Assembly (NCBI GenBank): GCA_009829735.1
Contig: CM020619.1
Location: forward strand, 10,406,375-10,470,374
Length of the DNA stretch: 64,000 nucleotides
Direction of reading: 5' to 3'
Origin: Pyropia yezoensis
Lineage: Eukaryota > Rhodophyta > Bangiophyceae > Bangiales > Bangiaceae
The translations under genes and the position numbers were made by a program. Shown here one piece after another: positions 20,770 through 30,854 of the stretch (the stretch's first letter is position 1; each line of letters begins with the position of its first letter). The notes under the pieces are model-generated. The model had not been told where the DNA came from. It saw only the letters and a list, made by a program, of their open reading frames with translations, and searched no databases.

Positions 20770-20935
20770 GACGACAGGATGTGGAAGCAGGCGGGGGGGG
20801 GGCGTCTGGCCCAGCGCAAGAGCGAAGCAGGCAAGCGGGGACGACAGCAGACAAAGGGGGAAAGCGACAGGAACGAAGGGTGGGAGGATGCAGAGGAGGA
20901 GAGAAAGGAACAGGCACTAGAGGGGGGGGCGGGGG
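20770..20935 (-). promoter_or_regulatory. Polypyrimidine leader before SufS
   Basis: On the minus strand this segment is C/T-rich (on plus: gaggaggagagaaaggaaca and similar purine runs), ending at the ATG. It is the same signature as before other genes. Confidence 0.45.
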
Positions 20936-21144
20936 TGCAGCAGGTGATGCCACCGTGCAGAAAACGGTGACAGAGCCAGCGGATCGAAGTGGCGGTTGAC
21001 CTCCCGCTTGGCTCGACTTGTCATTCTCGCCGGTGGCCAGCTCCAGCACCATTGTCACCGGTGGAAGTGGCCCCCTCTCCGGTGGGGATTCGCTGTGCAA
21101 TCGTTGTAAATGTAAATGAGTGTAAAAGAGTTGCTGGATCAGCG

Positions 21145-21234
21145 GGGGGTATCATATTTAGAATCGATCCCCGGACCTCTCGCAGGCTCGCATGTTCATG
21201 CTAAGCGAGCACTCTACCACTGAGCTACAAACCC
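21145..21234 (-). tRNA. tRNA-Ala(AGC)-like, intron-containing, probably degenerate
   Basis: On the minus strand it reads gggtttgtagctcagtggta, then gagtgctcgcttagca, an insert, tgcgag and aggtc. The A box is canonical. The anticodon stem ctcgc/gcgag closes an ttagcat loop (anticodon AGC) only if a 14-nt intron (tgaacatgcgagcc) between positions 37 and 38 is removed. The T arm (cggggatcgattctaaa) keeps a B-box-like core, but its stem pairs only at the inner two positions, and the acceptor 3' strand matches the 5' strand partly. So it may be a tRNA pseudogene or the head of a tRNA-derived SINE. Confidence 0.5.
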
Positions 21235-21498
21235 AACCTGAATTGAATCCAACTCGATGGCAGCTGCGGCGAATCATGGAAATATATTCTGTTGAAAACT
21301 CATTATGAGTGATTGTATTGCATTACAGCATATTGATACTGCATTACAGCCCATTAGCTAGGCACTGCCCGCGTCGCCACGCACGGCATGCGTCCCCGCG
21401 CATGGCATACGTCGCCGAGCACAAGTCAAGACCGACCTGGCTGTCGTCCGTGCATACTTACTTAATTTCCCCGTGATGAGCTCGCTCGTGGCTGTAGA

Positions 21499-21609
21499 GT
21501 GAGTGTTGAGTGCTTGTTGAGTGAGTGTTAACTGATTGTTGAGTGAGTGTTGAGCGAGTGTTGAGTGAGTGTTGAGTGAGTGTCGAGTGAGTGTTGAGTG
21601 AGTGTTGAC
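21499..21609 (+). repeat. 11-bp minisatellite (gttgagtgagt)n
   Basis: About ten units of gttgagtgagt with a few variants lie 55-165 bp downstream of the eIF2B epsilon stop codon, so probably in its 3' UTR or terminator region. The period is not a multiple of 3, so coding is not expected. Confidence 0.85.
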
Positions 21610-21662
21610 ACGTGTGAACGAGGATGTCCTCAAAAAATGAAAAAACACGGTTTGCCGCCAAC

Positions 21663-24131
21663 CTACTCGTCCTCCTCCTCGTCACTCTCCTCTTCGTCGC
21701 TCTCCTCTTCAGCCTCTTCAAGCCAAGTCAAGAATGTGCCAGCCTCGGTGAGCAGCCGCCCCCCACTCACCCCCGCCGCCACCGCCGCCCGCTCCGCGTC
21801 GGCCCACCCTTCAATGGCCTCGTCCCCGAGTAGGTCCCCCTGGTACAGCCGCGTCAGTAGGATGGTAAACACACCACCAAACGGCGCGCCCTCCCCGTGA
21901 TCTGCCTCCTCAGCGAGCGCGTCGACCAGCGCCGCCCCGTCCTCGGCCGTGCCCGACGCCACCCCAAACCGTCCCAGCAGCGCCGCCGCCCATCCACCCA
22001 GCACCGCCGCGGCCGCCGCGTGAAGGCCCGCGGGCGTTCCCGGCGGCGCGCCGGCCGACGGGTGGCCGACGACCGCCCGCACCAGCGCCCGCGCGATGCC
22101 CGTCGTGACGTCCGTCGCGGGGCGGTCTTCCGCCAGCTTGAGCGCGTTGAGCTCCAGCACCAGGTTGTCCACATCGGCCGCGCCGGCCGGGCTGCGGCCG
22201 ACGGTGGCGAGGACCTCCTCGTGGAAGCGCTCCCGCGCAGCACGGCTGCCGTCTGCGTCATCCGTGGCGACAGCGCCCACGCCGTCGCTGTCGCTGTCGT
22301 CCGTGGTGGCCTCAGACGCGCCGTCGCCGCCACCAAACAGGTCGTCGTCTTCTTCCTCATCCCCCGCTGCACCGCCCGCCCACGAGGCCCAGCCGGTAGG
22401 GTGTGTGAAGGGGTCGGTAGTGGCGCCAAGTAGCACAGGCCGGCCAACGCCACCCGCTCCCACGGCATCCACCTCACAAACAGACGCGGCAGCGGCGGCA
22501 GGGGCAGCGCTGCCGCCATTGGCAGTGGCGGAATCCACCCCGCCGCCCTCCTCAAAAGCCGTTCCCCCACCCCCACCCCTGTCGGCAGCGTCGGTGGTCC
22601 ACTCGTCGTCGTCGCCAAAGGCGCTCCCCCCCTCCCCCCCCCCAAACTCATCCTCATCACTATCCAGCGGCTCGGCCGGCGGCGGAGTGGCCGTGAGCCA
22701 CGCGCCTGGGGGGACCACAAAGCCCGGCGCCACGACGACCCCCGCCCCCAACACTGCACCGTCGCCAACGCGGGCCCCCGCTCCCACCCGGGCTCCCGCT
22801 CCCAGCACGCAGCGCCCCAGTCGGGTGCCCTCCCCTACGGTGGCACCGGGCAGGAGGGTGGCCCCGACGGCCGTCACGCTGGCGGCGACCGTCGCGCCCG
22901 CAGCGACGGTTGTCCGCACCAGCGACACGTCAGCAGACACGTTCGCCGCCGGATGAACAAGGCAGTCTTCGGCGTCGGTGGGCGGCGACCAGCCGCTGCC
23001 CCCCACCACGGCCCGCCGCGCGTCGACGACACGGTAGCACCCGCGCCCCCCCCCCCCTCCTGGAGCGCCCACTACGGTGGGGGCCCACGGGGAGAGGCGG
23101 CCGCCCAGCCCCCCCCGGGCAACGGCCAGAGACGCGGCGGCGAGGCCGCCCACCGAGTCCACCGCCACGCCCAGCTCCGCAGCCCCCACCCACGCAACGG
23201 CGATCTTGTTGCCCGCCAGGTCGCCGCCCTCGCCGCCCCCCACCTTGCCCCGCACGTAGTCGCCGACGCCGTCATAATCAAAGTTCTCCTTCATCTCCAC
23301 AAGAAAGTCCGTGCCGGCCACTGCCACCCCCACCGCCGCGGCGGCGGGGTAGAGAGAAACGGCGGCGGCGCCCGCGGCGGGCGCGGCGTCGCCGTCGACG
23401 CCCAGCGCGAGGCCAGACGTGCCGCCCGCAATGCCCACCAGCGCGCCCGTGGCCGCCTCTACTGCCAGCGTCAGCGTCCCGGGGGGCACCCCACCGCCAC
23501 CACAGCCGAGTGACCCGGCCGCCGAGGCGCCGCCCATGCCGGCCGCCCCGCCCGTCGGCCGCCGGTACAGGGCGGTGAGGAGCCACCCCCGGTCCGCCCC
23601 CCGCCGCGCCCAGTGGTCCCGCACCAGGCCGGCGAGGTCCCCCCCCCACAGCGCCCCCCCCGTGAGGAGCACAAAGTCCTCCCGCGGGGCCAGGCCCGGC
23701 CGGTCCCCAATATCACGCAGCGCGTCCCCGACCGACCGCCACGCGCCGGCAACGAGCGTGACGGCCATGTCGGCCAGCCCAGGGGCGGAAAAGGTGCGGT
23801 ACAGCAGCGCCTCCTCCACGCCATCGCGCTTGGGGGGTTCCCCTTTAAAGGTCACCGCCTTGCCGCCGCCGCTGCCGCCGCCCCGGTCCCGCGGCGGCCA
23901 CAGCGCGTCGGCGACGGGGCGGGCGGCGCCAAAGACGGCGACGAGGGTATGAGCTACGCCGCCCGCAGCAAGACCAGCCAGCTGATAGGTAAGGAGCGGG
24001 GTGCCCGCAACGGGCAGCAGACCAGCGGGGCTGCCGGGGGGGGACAGCACCGACAGGGGACCCGGTGGGGGGGTGTCGGCAAAAAGGATGGCCTGAAGGG
24101 GGGTGGTGGGCGCGCCGCCAGGAGCGGCCAT
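21663..24131 (-). CDS. EIF2B5: eIF2B epsilon, catalytic subunit of the eIF2 guanine-nucleotide exchange factor
   Basis: 822 residues, single exon, somewhat longer than animal homologues (about 720). The N-terminal nucleotidyltransferase-like domain starts QAILFADTPPPGPLSVL and PAGLLPVAGTPLLTYQLAGL, and includes the hallmark ENFDYDGVGDYVRG. A hexapeptide-rich left-handed beta-helix follows (VSADVSLVRTTVAAGATV, ATLLPGATVGEGTRLGRCVL). After a low-complexity acidic insert comes the C-terminal W2/eIF5C HEAT domain (about 640-822), ending LTWLEEAEEESDEEESDEEE, the acidic aromatic box that contacts eIF2. It recharges eIF2 with GTP in the cytosol and is the control point of stress-regulated translation. 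ATG 24131 gives the expected N-terminus (MAAPGG) in a good context (taccATGG). Confidence 0.93.
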   Translation of the reverse strand: MAAPGGAPTTPLQAILFADTPPPGPLSVLSPPGSPAGLLPVAGTPLLTYQLAGLAAGGVAHTLVAVFGAARPVADALWPPRDRGGGSGGGKAVTFKGEPPKRDGVEEALLYRTFSAPGLADMAVTLVAGAWRSVGDALRDIGDRPGLAPREDFVLLTGGALWGGDLAGLVRDHWARRGADRGWLLTALYRRPTGGAAGMGGASAAGSLGCGGGGVPPGTLTLAVEAATGALVGIAGGTSGLALGVDGDAAPAAGAAAVSLYPAAAAVGVAVAGTDFLVEMKENFDYDGVGDYVRGKVGGGEGGDLAGNKIAVAWVGAAELGVAVDSVGGLAAASLAVARGGLGGRLSPWAPTVVGAPGGGGGRGCYRVVDARRAVVGGSGWSPPTDAEDCLVHPAANVSADVSLVRTTVAAGATVAASVTAVGATLLPGATVGEGTRLGRCVLGAGARVGAGARVGDGAVLGAGVVVAPGFVVPPGAWLTATPPPAEPLDSDEDEFGGGEGGSAFGDDDEWTTDAADRGGGGGTAFEEGGGVDSATANGGSAAPAAAAASVCEVDAVGAGGVGRPVLLGATTDPFTHPTGWASWAGGAAGDEEEDDDLFGGGDGASEATTDDSDSDGVGAVATDDADGSRAARERFHEEVLATVGRSPAGAADVDNLVLELNALKLAEDRPATDVTTGIARALVRAVVGHPSAGAPPGTPAGLHAAAAAVLGGWAAALLGRFGVASGTAEDGAALVDALAEEADHGEGAPFGGVFTILLTRLYQGDLLGDEAIEGWADAERAAVAAGVSGGRLLTEAGTFLTWLEEAEEESDEEESDEEEDE

Positions 24132-24300
24132 GGTAGAAATCTCTCGTCAGTGGGCAAGAAGGTCGTCGGATGTGGGGCACGAGGCGGAAAAAGTGTGCAG
24201 CAGAGAAGGTGAGGCGAAGCAGAAAGGGGGACAGGATGGGGAAGAACGTGGGCGCGGCGACGCCGACGGCAGCGTCCCACAGCGACCGCCCTCCCTGATA
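24132..24300 (-). promoter_or_regulatory. Pyrimidine-rich leader before eIF2B epsilon
   Basis: On the minus strand the sequence before the ATG is rich in C/T blocks (plus-strand purine runs such as gcgaagcagaaagggggaca). Confidence 0.4.
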
Positions 24301-24756
24301 CATCTTTTGGAACGGTCGGGCTCAGAAATGCGCTAATTTTCGCTATATTTTCCGAGATCTGCAAAGGGTCACTAAAATGCGGGCAAGCATTATAAATACC
24401 CACGATAAATGTCACAGAAAGTAAACACAAGGCCCACAAGACGCAATTGACATTCAAGTCGGCCGTGCGCCTGGAGCCTGCGGGCAGGCCAGTGGACCGA
24501 CAGGCCGGTGCACCAGAAAGCCAGCCTACTTGACACTCTCACAGCGAGTGAAGCACAAACAGGCGGCGGTCTGAGAGAGCCGCGCGCCGTGGCGTGACCT
24601 TTCGCCAGAATTCCGTGGCTATGTACGTTTGATCCACCTCGACAGTGGTTTGCCTCTCCTAATACCCCCCCCAAAAAGCAACAATGACAACAACAAAAAT
24701 ACCAGAGACAGTAAGCGGCAGCCCCGTCCTACGAAGAAAACAAAAACAAAGAAAGG
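24301..24756. other. Intergenic region
   Basis: A lower-GC stretch with no gene. It holds the upstream region of eIF2B epsilon and, from about 24660, an A-rich stretch downstream of the next minus-strand stop. Confidence 0.4.
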
Positions 24757-25229
24757 CTACGCCGGTCTAGCCCCGTCGCCCCCCCCCACGTCGGGCATGA
24801 CCCCCCCGCTGGCCACAAACCGCTGCGCCGTCGGCTGCTCCATATGCCCGTGCTTCCAATACACGTAGCCGAGCTTCCACTCAATCAACGGCGTCTTGAC
24901 CGCGTAGGACGAGTCCCGTTGCGCGCGCCACAGCTTGTCCTTGTACCGCCGGACTTTGGCCTGCGCCTCCCCGTCCAGGTCCCGCCGCTGCCGCGCGCCG
25001 ACACCGCCAACGCCGCTGGGGCCCCCCGCCGTATCATCAACCTCAATGGTGTAGGCGGTGGGGTCTAGGCCCGCCCAGCCGCCCGTGGGCGCCGCCGCAA
25101 ACGCCGCGGGCGTGGCCAGCCGCCGCCCACGCTCGTCCGCACGGCGGTGGCCACGGCGGTGGGCGCCGCCAGGGGCCGCCCCATCCACCGCCGCGTGCAT
25201 CCGCGGGTCATACCCATCCGACGCGGGGC

Positions 25230-25260
<31 letters not shown>

Positions 25261-25550
25261 CCGTCGCGCCCGCCGCTCAGCGGCCGACACGTCGGAACGG
25301 CGGCCGCCGCGGCTGCCGTCAAACGCCTCGCCGCTGTCGACGGGCTCATCCGCCACGACGGGGGGCAACAACCCCCCTCGCCGCCGTCGCCGCGGCGGCG
25401 ACGGCTCGCGCACCACCAGCCGTGCAGCGTCTGACAGCGTGCCCGGCCCGTGGACAGAGTAGCCCTGCTCAACCAGCGACACGGAGCGGAGGAGGTGGGC
25501 GTAGCTCCCATCCGACGCGTACCGCACCGGGGAGCCGGGGCGCCCGGCGG

Positions 25551-25604
<54 letters not shown>

Positions 25605-26367
25605 CAGTAGAGGGGGCGGGGGCGGCCGCGGCGGCGGCGGAGCGGGAGGAGGAAGAGGAAGAGGAGGACATTGTCCCCGCCGCGGCCGCTAGTGCCCTGG
25701 GCGGTGCAGCGGTGGCAGACGACGACGCGGTCGCGCAGCCCCGCGACAGCACCTCGGCCGGATGATGCACAAACGCGGGACGGCGGGTGGCCCCACCGCC
25801 GGCACTGAAAGAGAGGGGCGGCGGCGGTGGCGCGGCGGCGGCGGCCACCGCCGCCGCCAATGATCGCCGCCCCTCGTGGCGGTGCCGCGGGCGGTCCGCA
25901 GCGCCGGCCGAGCCGCCGCCCACCGCAGGGGGTGGTGGGGGTGGTGGGTGGGCAGCGGCTGACGCCGCGTCTTCCACCGCCGCCGCCGCCGCCGCCGCCG
26001 CCCCTCCACGCTCACGCGAGCGGCGGCGGTGGGGGGCGCCCCCGTTCGGTCGCCGCGCCGCCGGCGCCAGCCGGTGGGACGACGCTGGCGGCGGCGGTGG
26101 CGGCGGCGGCGGCGGCGCCACCGCCGCCGCCCCTCTGCCCACAGCAGGCGCGGTGGCGGGGGGTGGGTGGTCGGCGCGATGCGGCAGCGACGCCGCCACG
26201 TACCCCGCCGGCAGCGCCCCCACCGGCGGTGGCGGCGGCAGGGGCGCCGCCACCCCCCCCGCGCCGCCCGCCCACCCGCCGACGGTCCGGCCGCCGCCGC
26301 CGCCGCCGCCGCCGCCGCTGCTGCTGCTGCTGCTGCTGCTGCCGCCGCGGCAGCTGCCACCGCGGCA

Positions 26368-26400
<33 letters not shown>

Positions 26401-26589
26401 GCCGCTGCCGCTGCTGTTGCTGCTGCTGCCGACGGCACTTCCGGCAAGAACCCCCCAGGCACCCCCCGCCGCGAGCGGTGGCGGCGCGTAGCCCGCGTAG
26501 ACAGGCGGGGCGAGCGGGGAGGTGTAAGGGGAGAGCGGGGGGGGCGGACGCCGGGGGGGGTTCCCGCCCGGGAGCGGGTAGTGGAGCAT
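24757..26589 (-). CDS. Low-complexity protein of unknown function with a conserved-looking C-terminus
   Basis: 610 residues from ATG 26589 (MLHYPLPGGNPPRR). Most of the chain is Gly, Ser, Ala and Pro runs, including a poly-Ala tract from a (GCT)17 repeat, and is expected to be disordered. The last about 70 residues look different and globular: AQAKVRRYKDKLWRAQRD, SSYAVKTPLIEWKLGYVYWK, HGHMEQPTAQRFV. That charged and aromatic segment suggests a real gene rather than a GC artefact. I do not recognise the family. The ATG is followed directly by normal codon usage and preceded, on the minus strand, by a pyrimidine-rich leader. The frame stays open further upstream, but only through homopolymers. 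Confidence 0.55.
25553..25603 (+). repeat. (GCA)17 trinucleotide repeat
   Basis: Uninterrupted gca units, coding poly-Ala on the minus strand within the low-complexity protein. Likely length-polymorphic. Confidence 0.95.
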
Positions 26590-26970
26590 GGCGCCGGGGG
26601 GGAGGACGGGAGGGCGCGCGCGGGGGGGAGGGGGGGAAGGTGAGGGGGGGGGGGGGGGGGGGGGTGGGTGAGGGGAGGAGAAAGGCGTCGGTCGGGTACG
26701 GCCACGCCCCCGGCAGGCACGACGACGGCCGCCACAGCCAGCGGGGGGGGGGGGCAACAAACGCGGCGGGACGAGGCAGCGAGCACCACCAAGAGGGCAA
26801 CAGCGGGGAGGCGCCAGGACGGGACGGGGGGGGGGCAGCCGCAGCGGCGGGCGTCACAGCAGGAGGCAGGCACAAATGGCGCTGGGGTACCGAGCAGGTG
26901 AGAGGGGGAGAGAGGGGGGGGGGGGGGAGGGCGGCGGTGGGGGAAGAGAGGGGGGGACGGGGAAAAAAAG

Positions 26971-27005
<35 letters not shown>

Positions 27006-27872
27006 AGGGGGATGGTGGGACAAGGCACGCCGCACCCGCCCCGGCGCCGTCGTGGAGGGGGTGGACGCCAGCTGCCGCCGCGGCACGACCAGCCCACAGG
27101 GGGGGGGGGGGGGGGGGGGGGAGGGAGGGCGGCGCGCTCGCCGCCACGGGCGGCTGGGGAGGGAGAGTGCGCCCCCCCCCCCCCCAAAACGTCCCCGGCC
27201 GCGGCGGCGCGCGGGTGCCGCCCACGCCCGTCGAGGCGGCTGCCGCGCCCACCGATGGACGAGCGTGTGGGGGGGGGGGGGGGGCGGTGGCGGAAGCAGG
27301 CGCGGTCGTCGTCGGATGGCAGGACACGACGGGACGAGGTGGGGGGAGCGGGCGGTGGGGGGGGGGGGTGGTGGTGTTGGTGGTGGTGGTGGTGGTGGTG
27401 GTGGTGGTGGCCAAGAGTGGGGGGACGGATGCGCCGCCGCCGCCGCCGCCGCCGAGCCGCCGCGGGGGAGAGACACACACACCCCCGCGGCGGGAGGGGG
27501 GGCGGGGGGGGGCGGCCGGCGGCAGCTGCGGGGGCGCCCCGTGCGCCGCCGCGGCCAAGGCGGTGTGGTGGGTGAGACGGGTCGGCGGCGCCCGTGGGAG
27601 AGGGGAGGGGGGGGGGGGAAGGGCGGCAGCGTCTGCCCTCCACACCACCACCGCCACCACCACCCGTCCCTCCCCCCCCCCCCCCCCCCCCCCCCCCCCC
27701 GCACCACCTTGGCGGGGTGAGGCCGGCCTGCTGTCGGTGGGGACCGCCCCGCGGGCCGCGGCAGCGGCAGCGGGCGGGGGCGGGTGCGCGGCAGCGGCGC
27801 GGCGGCCGCCACGCGCCGGCCGCCCACGCGGGGCAGTGTCAACGGCGGGGGGGGGGGGGGGTCGCGGTGGCA

Positions 27873-27903
<31 letters not shown>

Positions 27904-28373
27904 GCGCGCACACGCACGCACCACCCCCCACCCCGACGCGGCGGGCACACACGCGGCCAAGGGGAACAGCGACCGGGCGGGCGCCACCGCCCGCCCACCC
28001 CCCCCCACCACCACCACCACCACCACCACCACCACCACCGCCCTCCGTCCCTCCCTCCCACTCCTCCCTCCACACCCCCCCCACCCCCGCACCGCGGCGA
28101 GCCCCGCCCCCCCCCCCCCCCCCCGACACGCCACGCCTCCCGTCGCCGCACGCACGCAAGGCGCAGGGAACGAGCGGTGGGGGCGTGGTGGGGTGGGTGG
28201 GTGGGTGGGTGGGCGGGTTGGGTGGGGGGGGTGGGTGGGTGGGTGGGTGGGGGGCCGGCGGGGCACAGCAGCGGCCGTCCCCAGCTGCAGCGCGTTACAG
28301 TCAGGGGTCATTTTTCTTTCTCTTGTTCTTTTTTTTTTTTTTGCGTCAGAATTCCTGCCTGTGGAGAGCGGTG

Positions 28374-28405
<32 letters not shown>

Positions 28406-28440
28406 AGGAGTGGGTGGTGTGGCTGCGCGGCCGGTCAACG
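26590..28440. repeat. Homopolymer and simple-repeat block upstream of the low-complexity gene
   Basis: About 1.9 kb packed with G tracts (for example 26645-26664, 27099-27120, 28380-28405), a 28-A tract (26971-26998), a C tract of about 30 (27669-27702), (GGT)n (27369-27410), (CCA)n (about 28005-28040) and (GGGT)n (28196-28250). Frames of 300-800 codons exist on both strands only because these tracts contain no stops. I see no gene. The many runs of G on the plus strand could form G-quadruplexes. Confidence 0.8.
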
Positions 28441-29408
28441 CCGTCCAGCACCAGCCCCCACCCCCCCCGCCGCTTGAACAAAATAGGCGAGGGGGAGGGC
28501 CGTGGCGGCACACCGCCGCACACTCACCCCTCGGCCCCACCCCCCACCCTCCCCCCCCCGCCGGCGAGCGAGTTACGTTGGCCGACCGGCTGTACCAAAG
28601 CACCGCAGGAGCACAGCAAGAGAGGGGCGCGCGGCGCCCCACGGACTGGGGACCGGGGGTGTCCGTCCGTCGCCCCCCAGGGCGGCGGCCACCCGTGCGT
28701 GCGTGCGTGGCTGTGTAGGCAGCTAGTACATACATACTGTACACCTACACACTCGAGCAGCTCCGTCGGGCTGCCAGGAGGGGGCGGCAGGATTGCGCCA
28801 CCGTCACGGCGGGGCGTTTGCTTGACACCTTGCGCCGGCCCAGCGGCTCGTCACGGATGGCGCCGGGCAGGGCCCTCCCCCCCCCCCTCCCCCCCCCCCC
28901 CCCCCCCCCCCCCGCAACCTCGGGTCGCCATCGGCAAGCCAAAGAGCTGTCAAGGTGCGGCCGGGCAGGCCGGCCGGCAGTACTGCGCGCCATCCCACAC
29001 CCACGGCCGCGCTGAGAGCACTCCAATGGGCAGAGGATGTGGTTCTATGTTGTAGGTTGTGGATTTCTTTCCGGTTCTGATTTCTTTTTTGAACGCTGGG
29101 GCAAAAGGGGTGTGCCCAACCAACACACGTGTCGTACATTTACATCTGCACAGGGCTGTTTGTGCCGTACGTGAAAATTCGACCACAGGCTCTGTGTGTT
29201 GATCGGTTCGGACGCAAACAAGCAGAGGAACTGACGCCCTTTCCAAACCCCACTTTCCTTCGTGTTCGTGTACGTATATCGTCGCGTACGCGGCTCCCAT
29301 TGGTCGCCCATGTAACCGGAGCAGCGTACACGTACAGACTTACGAGAGGGCCGGCTCTACGTCTAATCGAGGCCTACATCGGCGTACATCGACACTAACA
29401 GAACTTAC
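28441..29408. other. No gene recognised
   Basis: Continues the low-complexity region, including a C tract around 28877-28912, then becomes ordinary lower-GC sequence from 29.0 kb with short frames only. Confidence 0.4.
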
Positions 29409-29434
29409 AATGCATTTATCTGTCGTAATACAAA

Positions 29435-30244
29435 GTGGCCTCTCTCAGGATCGGATCGCCCTGCACCGCGCACCGGCAACCAGTCTACATACATGCATGC
29501 CGTGCTGGACCCGTCGACCGCCCCCCTTTGCCAACCACCCGTCTGGCCGACAACCCCCTCCCCCGACCATCCCTCGTGCCCCCCACCCCAGTACCTACGC
29601 GCCTCCTGTGCCGCCCGCCTGTGGTGCTGCCCCCCCGCGTTGCCGCAAACGCCCATGGCCTCCAAGAGCCCCAAGGCGCCCGCCCTTCCATGGCCCGCCC
29701 CCCCGAGACTCACACGTACGGCTGCCCACCTTTCCTGCCCCCAGCACTGCCGCGGCCCGCTCCTACCGCAGTCCGCCCAAGAATTTCGGCACCCCTGTAC
29801 GGATCCACACCGGGTACCCCCACCCGACCAGCGCTACCCCCGGCTGCGGCGCCCCCCCCAAGTGTGCCCACCCGACCGGTGCTACTCGCCGCTACGGCGC
29901 CCCCCCCAAGATGTCTTCCGCTCCCGCGCCCGCTTACCCTCATCCTGGCGTCGGTATGTAGCACTGTGTGGGCCCACCCCGCCCGACCGCCCCCGCGCCT
30001 GCCCGACCTCTGCGCGCTCACCCATGGCATCCCCGCCCATCGTGGCGCCCACCCAGCGGAGTATCTACCTGGGTTGTCCCGAGCTGCGTGCCCGCGTGTC
30101 TACCATTTTTGGTGCTTCCTGTGGGCTTATCTGGTGTCCTTCTCGCGGTCCGTCTTTGTGCTTAGCCTCTACATGCCTGCCCTTGGTGTGGTCCACCTCT
30201 ACGTGAAGCATCTACGACCTCCCGCGACTCTTTTCATAGTTTGA
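29435..30244 (+). CDS. Possible Pro-rich protein, unknown; weakly supported
   Basis: A 269-codon frame that is Pro/Ala-rich at first and then becomes hydrophobic (VYHFWCFLWAYLVSFSRSVF, VLSLYMPALGVVHLYV), like a membrane anchor. It contains a 48-bp tandem duplication in phase with the frame. A competing frame (29493-30206) overlaps it. There is no conserved domain and no pyrimidine leader, so it may be a composition artefact. Confidence 0.2.
   Translation: MASLRIGSPCTAHRQPVYIHACRAGPVDRPPLPTTRLADNPLPRPSLVPPTPVPTRLLCRPPVVLPPRVAANAHGLQEPQGARPSMARPPETHTYGCPPFLPPALPRPAPTAVRPRISAPLYGSTPGTPTRPALPPAAAPPPSVPTRPVLLAATAPPPRCLPLPRPLTLILASVCSTVWAHPARPPPRLPDLCALTHGIPAHRGAHPAEYLPGLSRAACPRVYHFWCFLWAYLVSFSRSVFVLSLYMPALGVVHLYVKHLRPPATLFIV
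29821..29916 (+). repeat. 48-bp tandem duplication
   Basis: cacccgaccagcgctacccc ... at 29821 repeats at 29869 as cacccgaccggtgctactcg ..., with about 80-85 percent identity and an exact 48-bp period. Confidence 0.8.
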
Positions 30245-30342
30245 AACCATCCCCCTGAACCGCCACGCACTGGCATGCGCCTACACTTTTTTTTTTTTGG
30301 CGATAGCGGGGCTGGCGAGGGAAAGAGAGATGCACGCAGCTG

Positions 30343-30676
30343 TGACGGCGTGCTACAGCATGGGGACCCACAGAAAGTGTGTGCCGCTCACGCCGTCGGG
30401 CATCGTAGAGGGCCTGCTGGGTTCCGTACTCCTCACGTGCTTGTCCATGGTGCCCGTCTTCGACGGAAATATAAATATATACTGGAATCCGCCGACCAGA
30501 AGCACATCATGACGGCGTGCTACAGCATGGGGACCCACAGAAAGTGTGTGCCGCTCACGCCGTCGGGCATCGTAGAGGGCCTGCTGGGTTCCGTACTCCT
30601 CACGTGCTTGTCCATGGTGCCCGTCTTCGACGGAAATATAAATATATACTGGAATCCGCCGACCAGAAGCACATCA
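30343..30676 (+). repeat. Perfect 167-bp tandem duplication
   Basis: Copies 30343-30509 and 30510-30676 appear identical. Each contains a protein-like frame (TACYSMGTHRKCVPLTPSG, IVEGLLGSVLLTCLSMVPVF, DGNINIYWNPPTRSTS) and the AT-rich word ggaaatataaatatatact. 167 is not a multiple of 3, so the second copy shifts frame. The identity implies a recent event or an assembly artefact. Confidence 0.9.
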
Positions 30677-30784
30677 GAATAGAAACCATTGCATTGATTC
30701 CAATGCATCATGACGCAACACAATGGGGCCGTTCATCACCCCAGTAGCAGCACATGCGGCGTCAACGCCAGCGCGCACCAGCAC

Positions 30785-30854
30785 CAGCGTGCCGCCTTTC
30801 TCGTACTGCCTTTTGGCTTTTCTCTTTTCCTTTCCTTTCCGCCGTCCCACGACC
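30785..30854 (+). promoter_or_regulatory. Polypyrimidine leader before the SAP-domain gene
   Basis: cgtgccgcctttctcgtact, cttttcctttcctttccgcc and gtcccacgacc lead directly into the ATG at 30855, matching other leaders in the window. Confidence 0.5.

Noticed and set aside
28196..28250. (GGGT)n tract as possible telomeric repeat
   Set aside because: Interrupted, short, interior to the window and mixed with other simple repeats.
26590..28720. Very long frames on both strands (300-820 codons)
   Set aside because: They exist because poly-G, poly-C and GGT/CCA tracts contain no stop codons. No start, domain or constrained segment.
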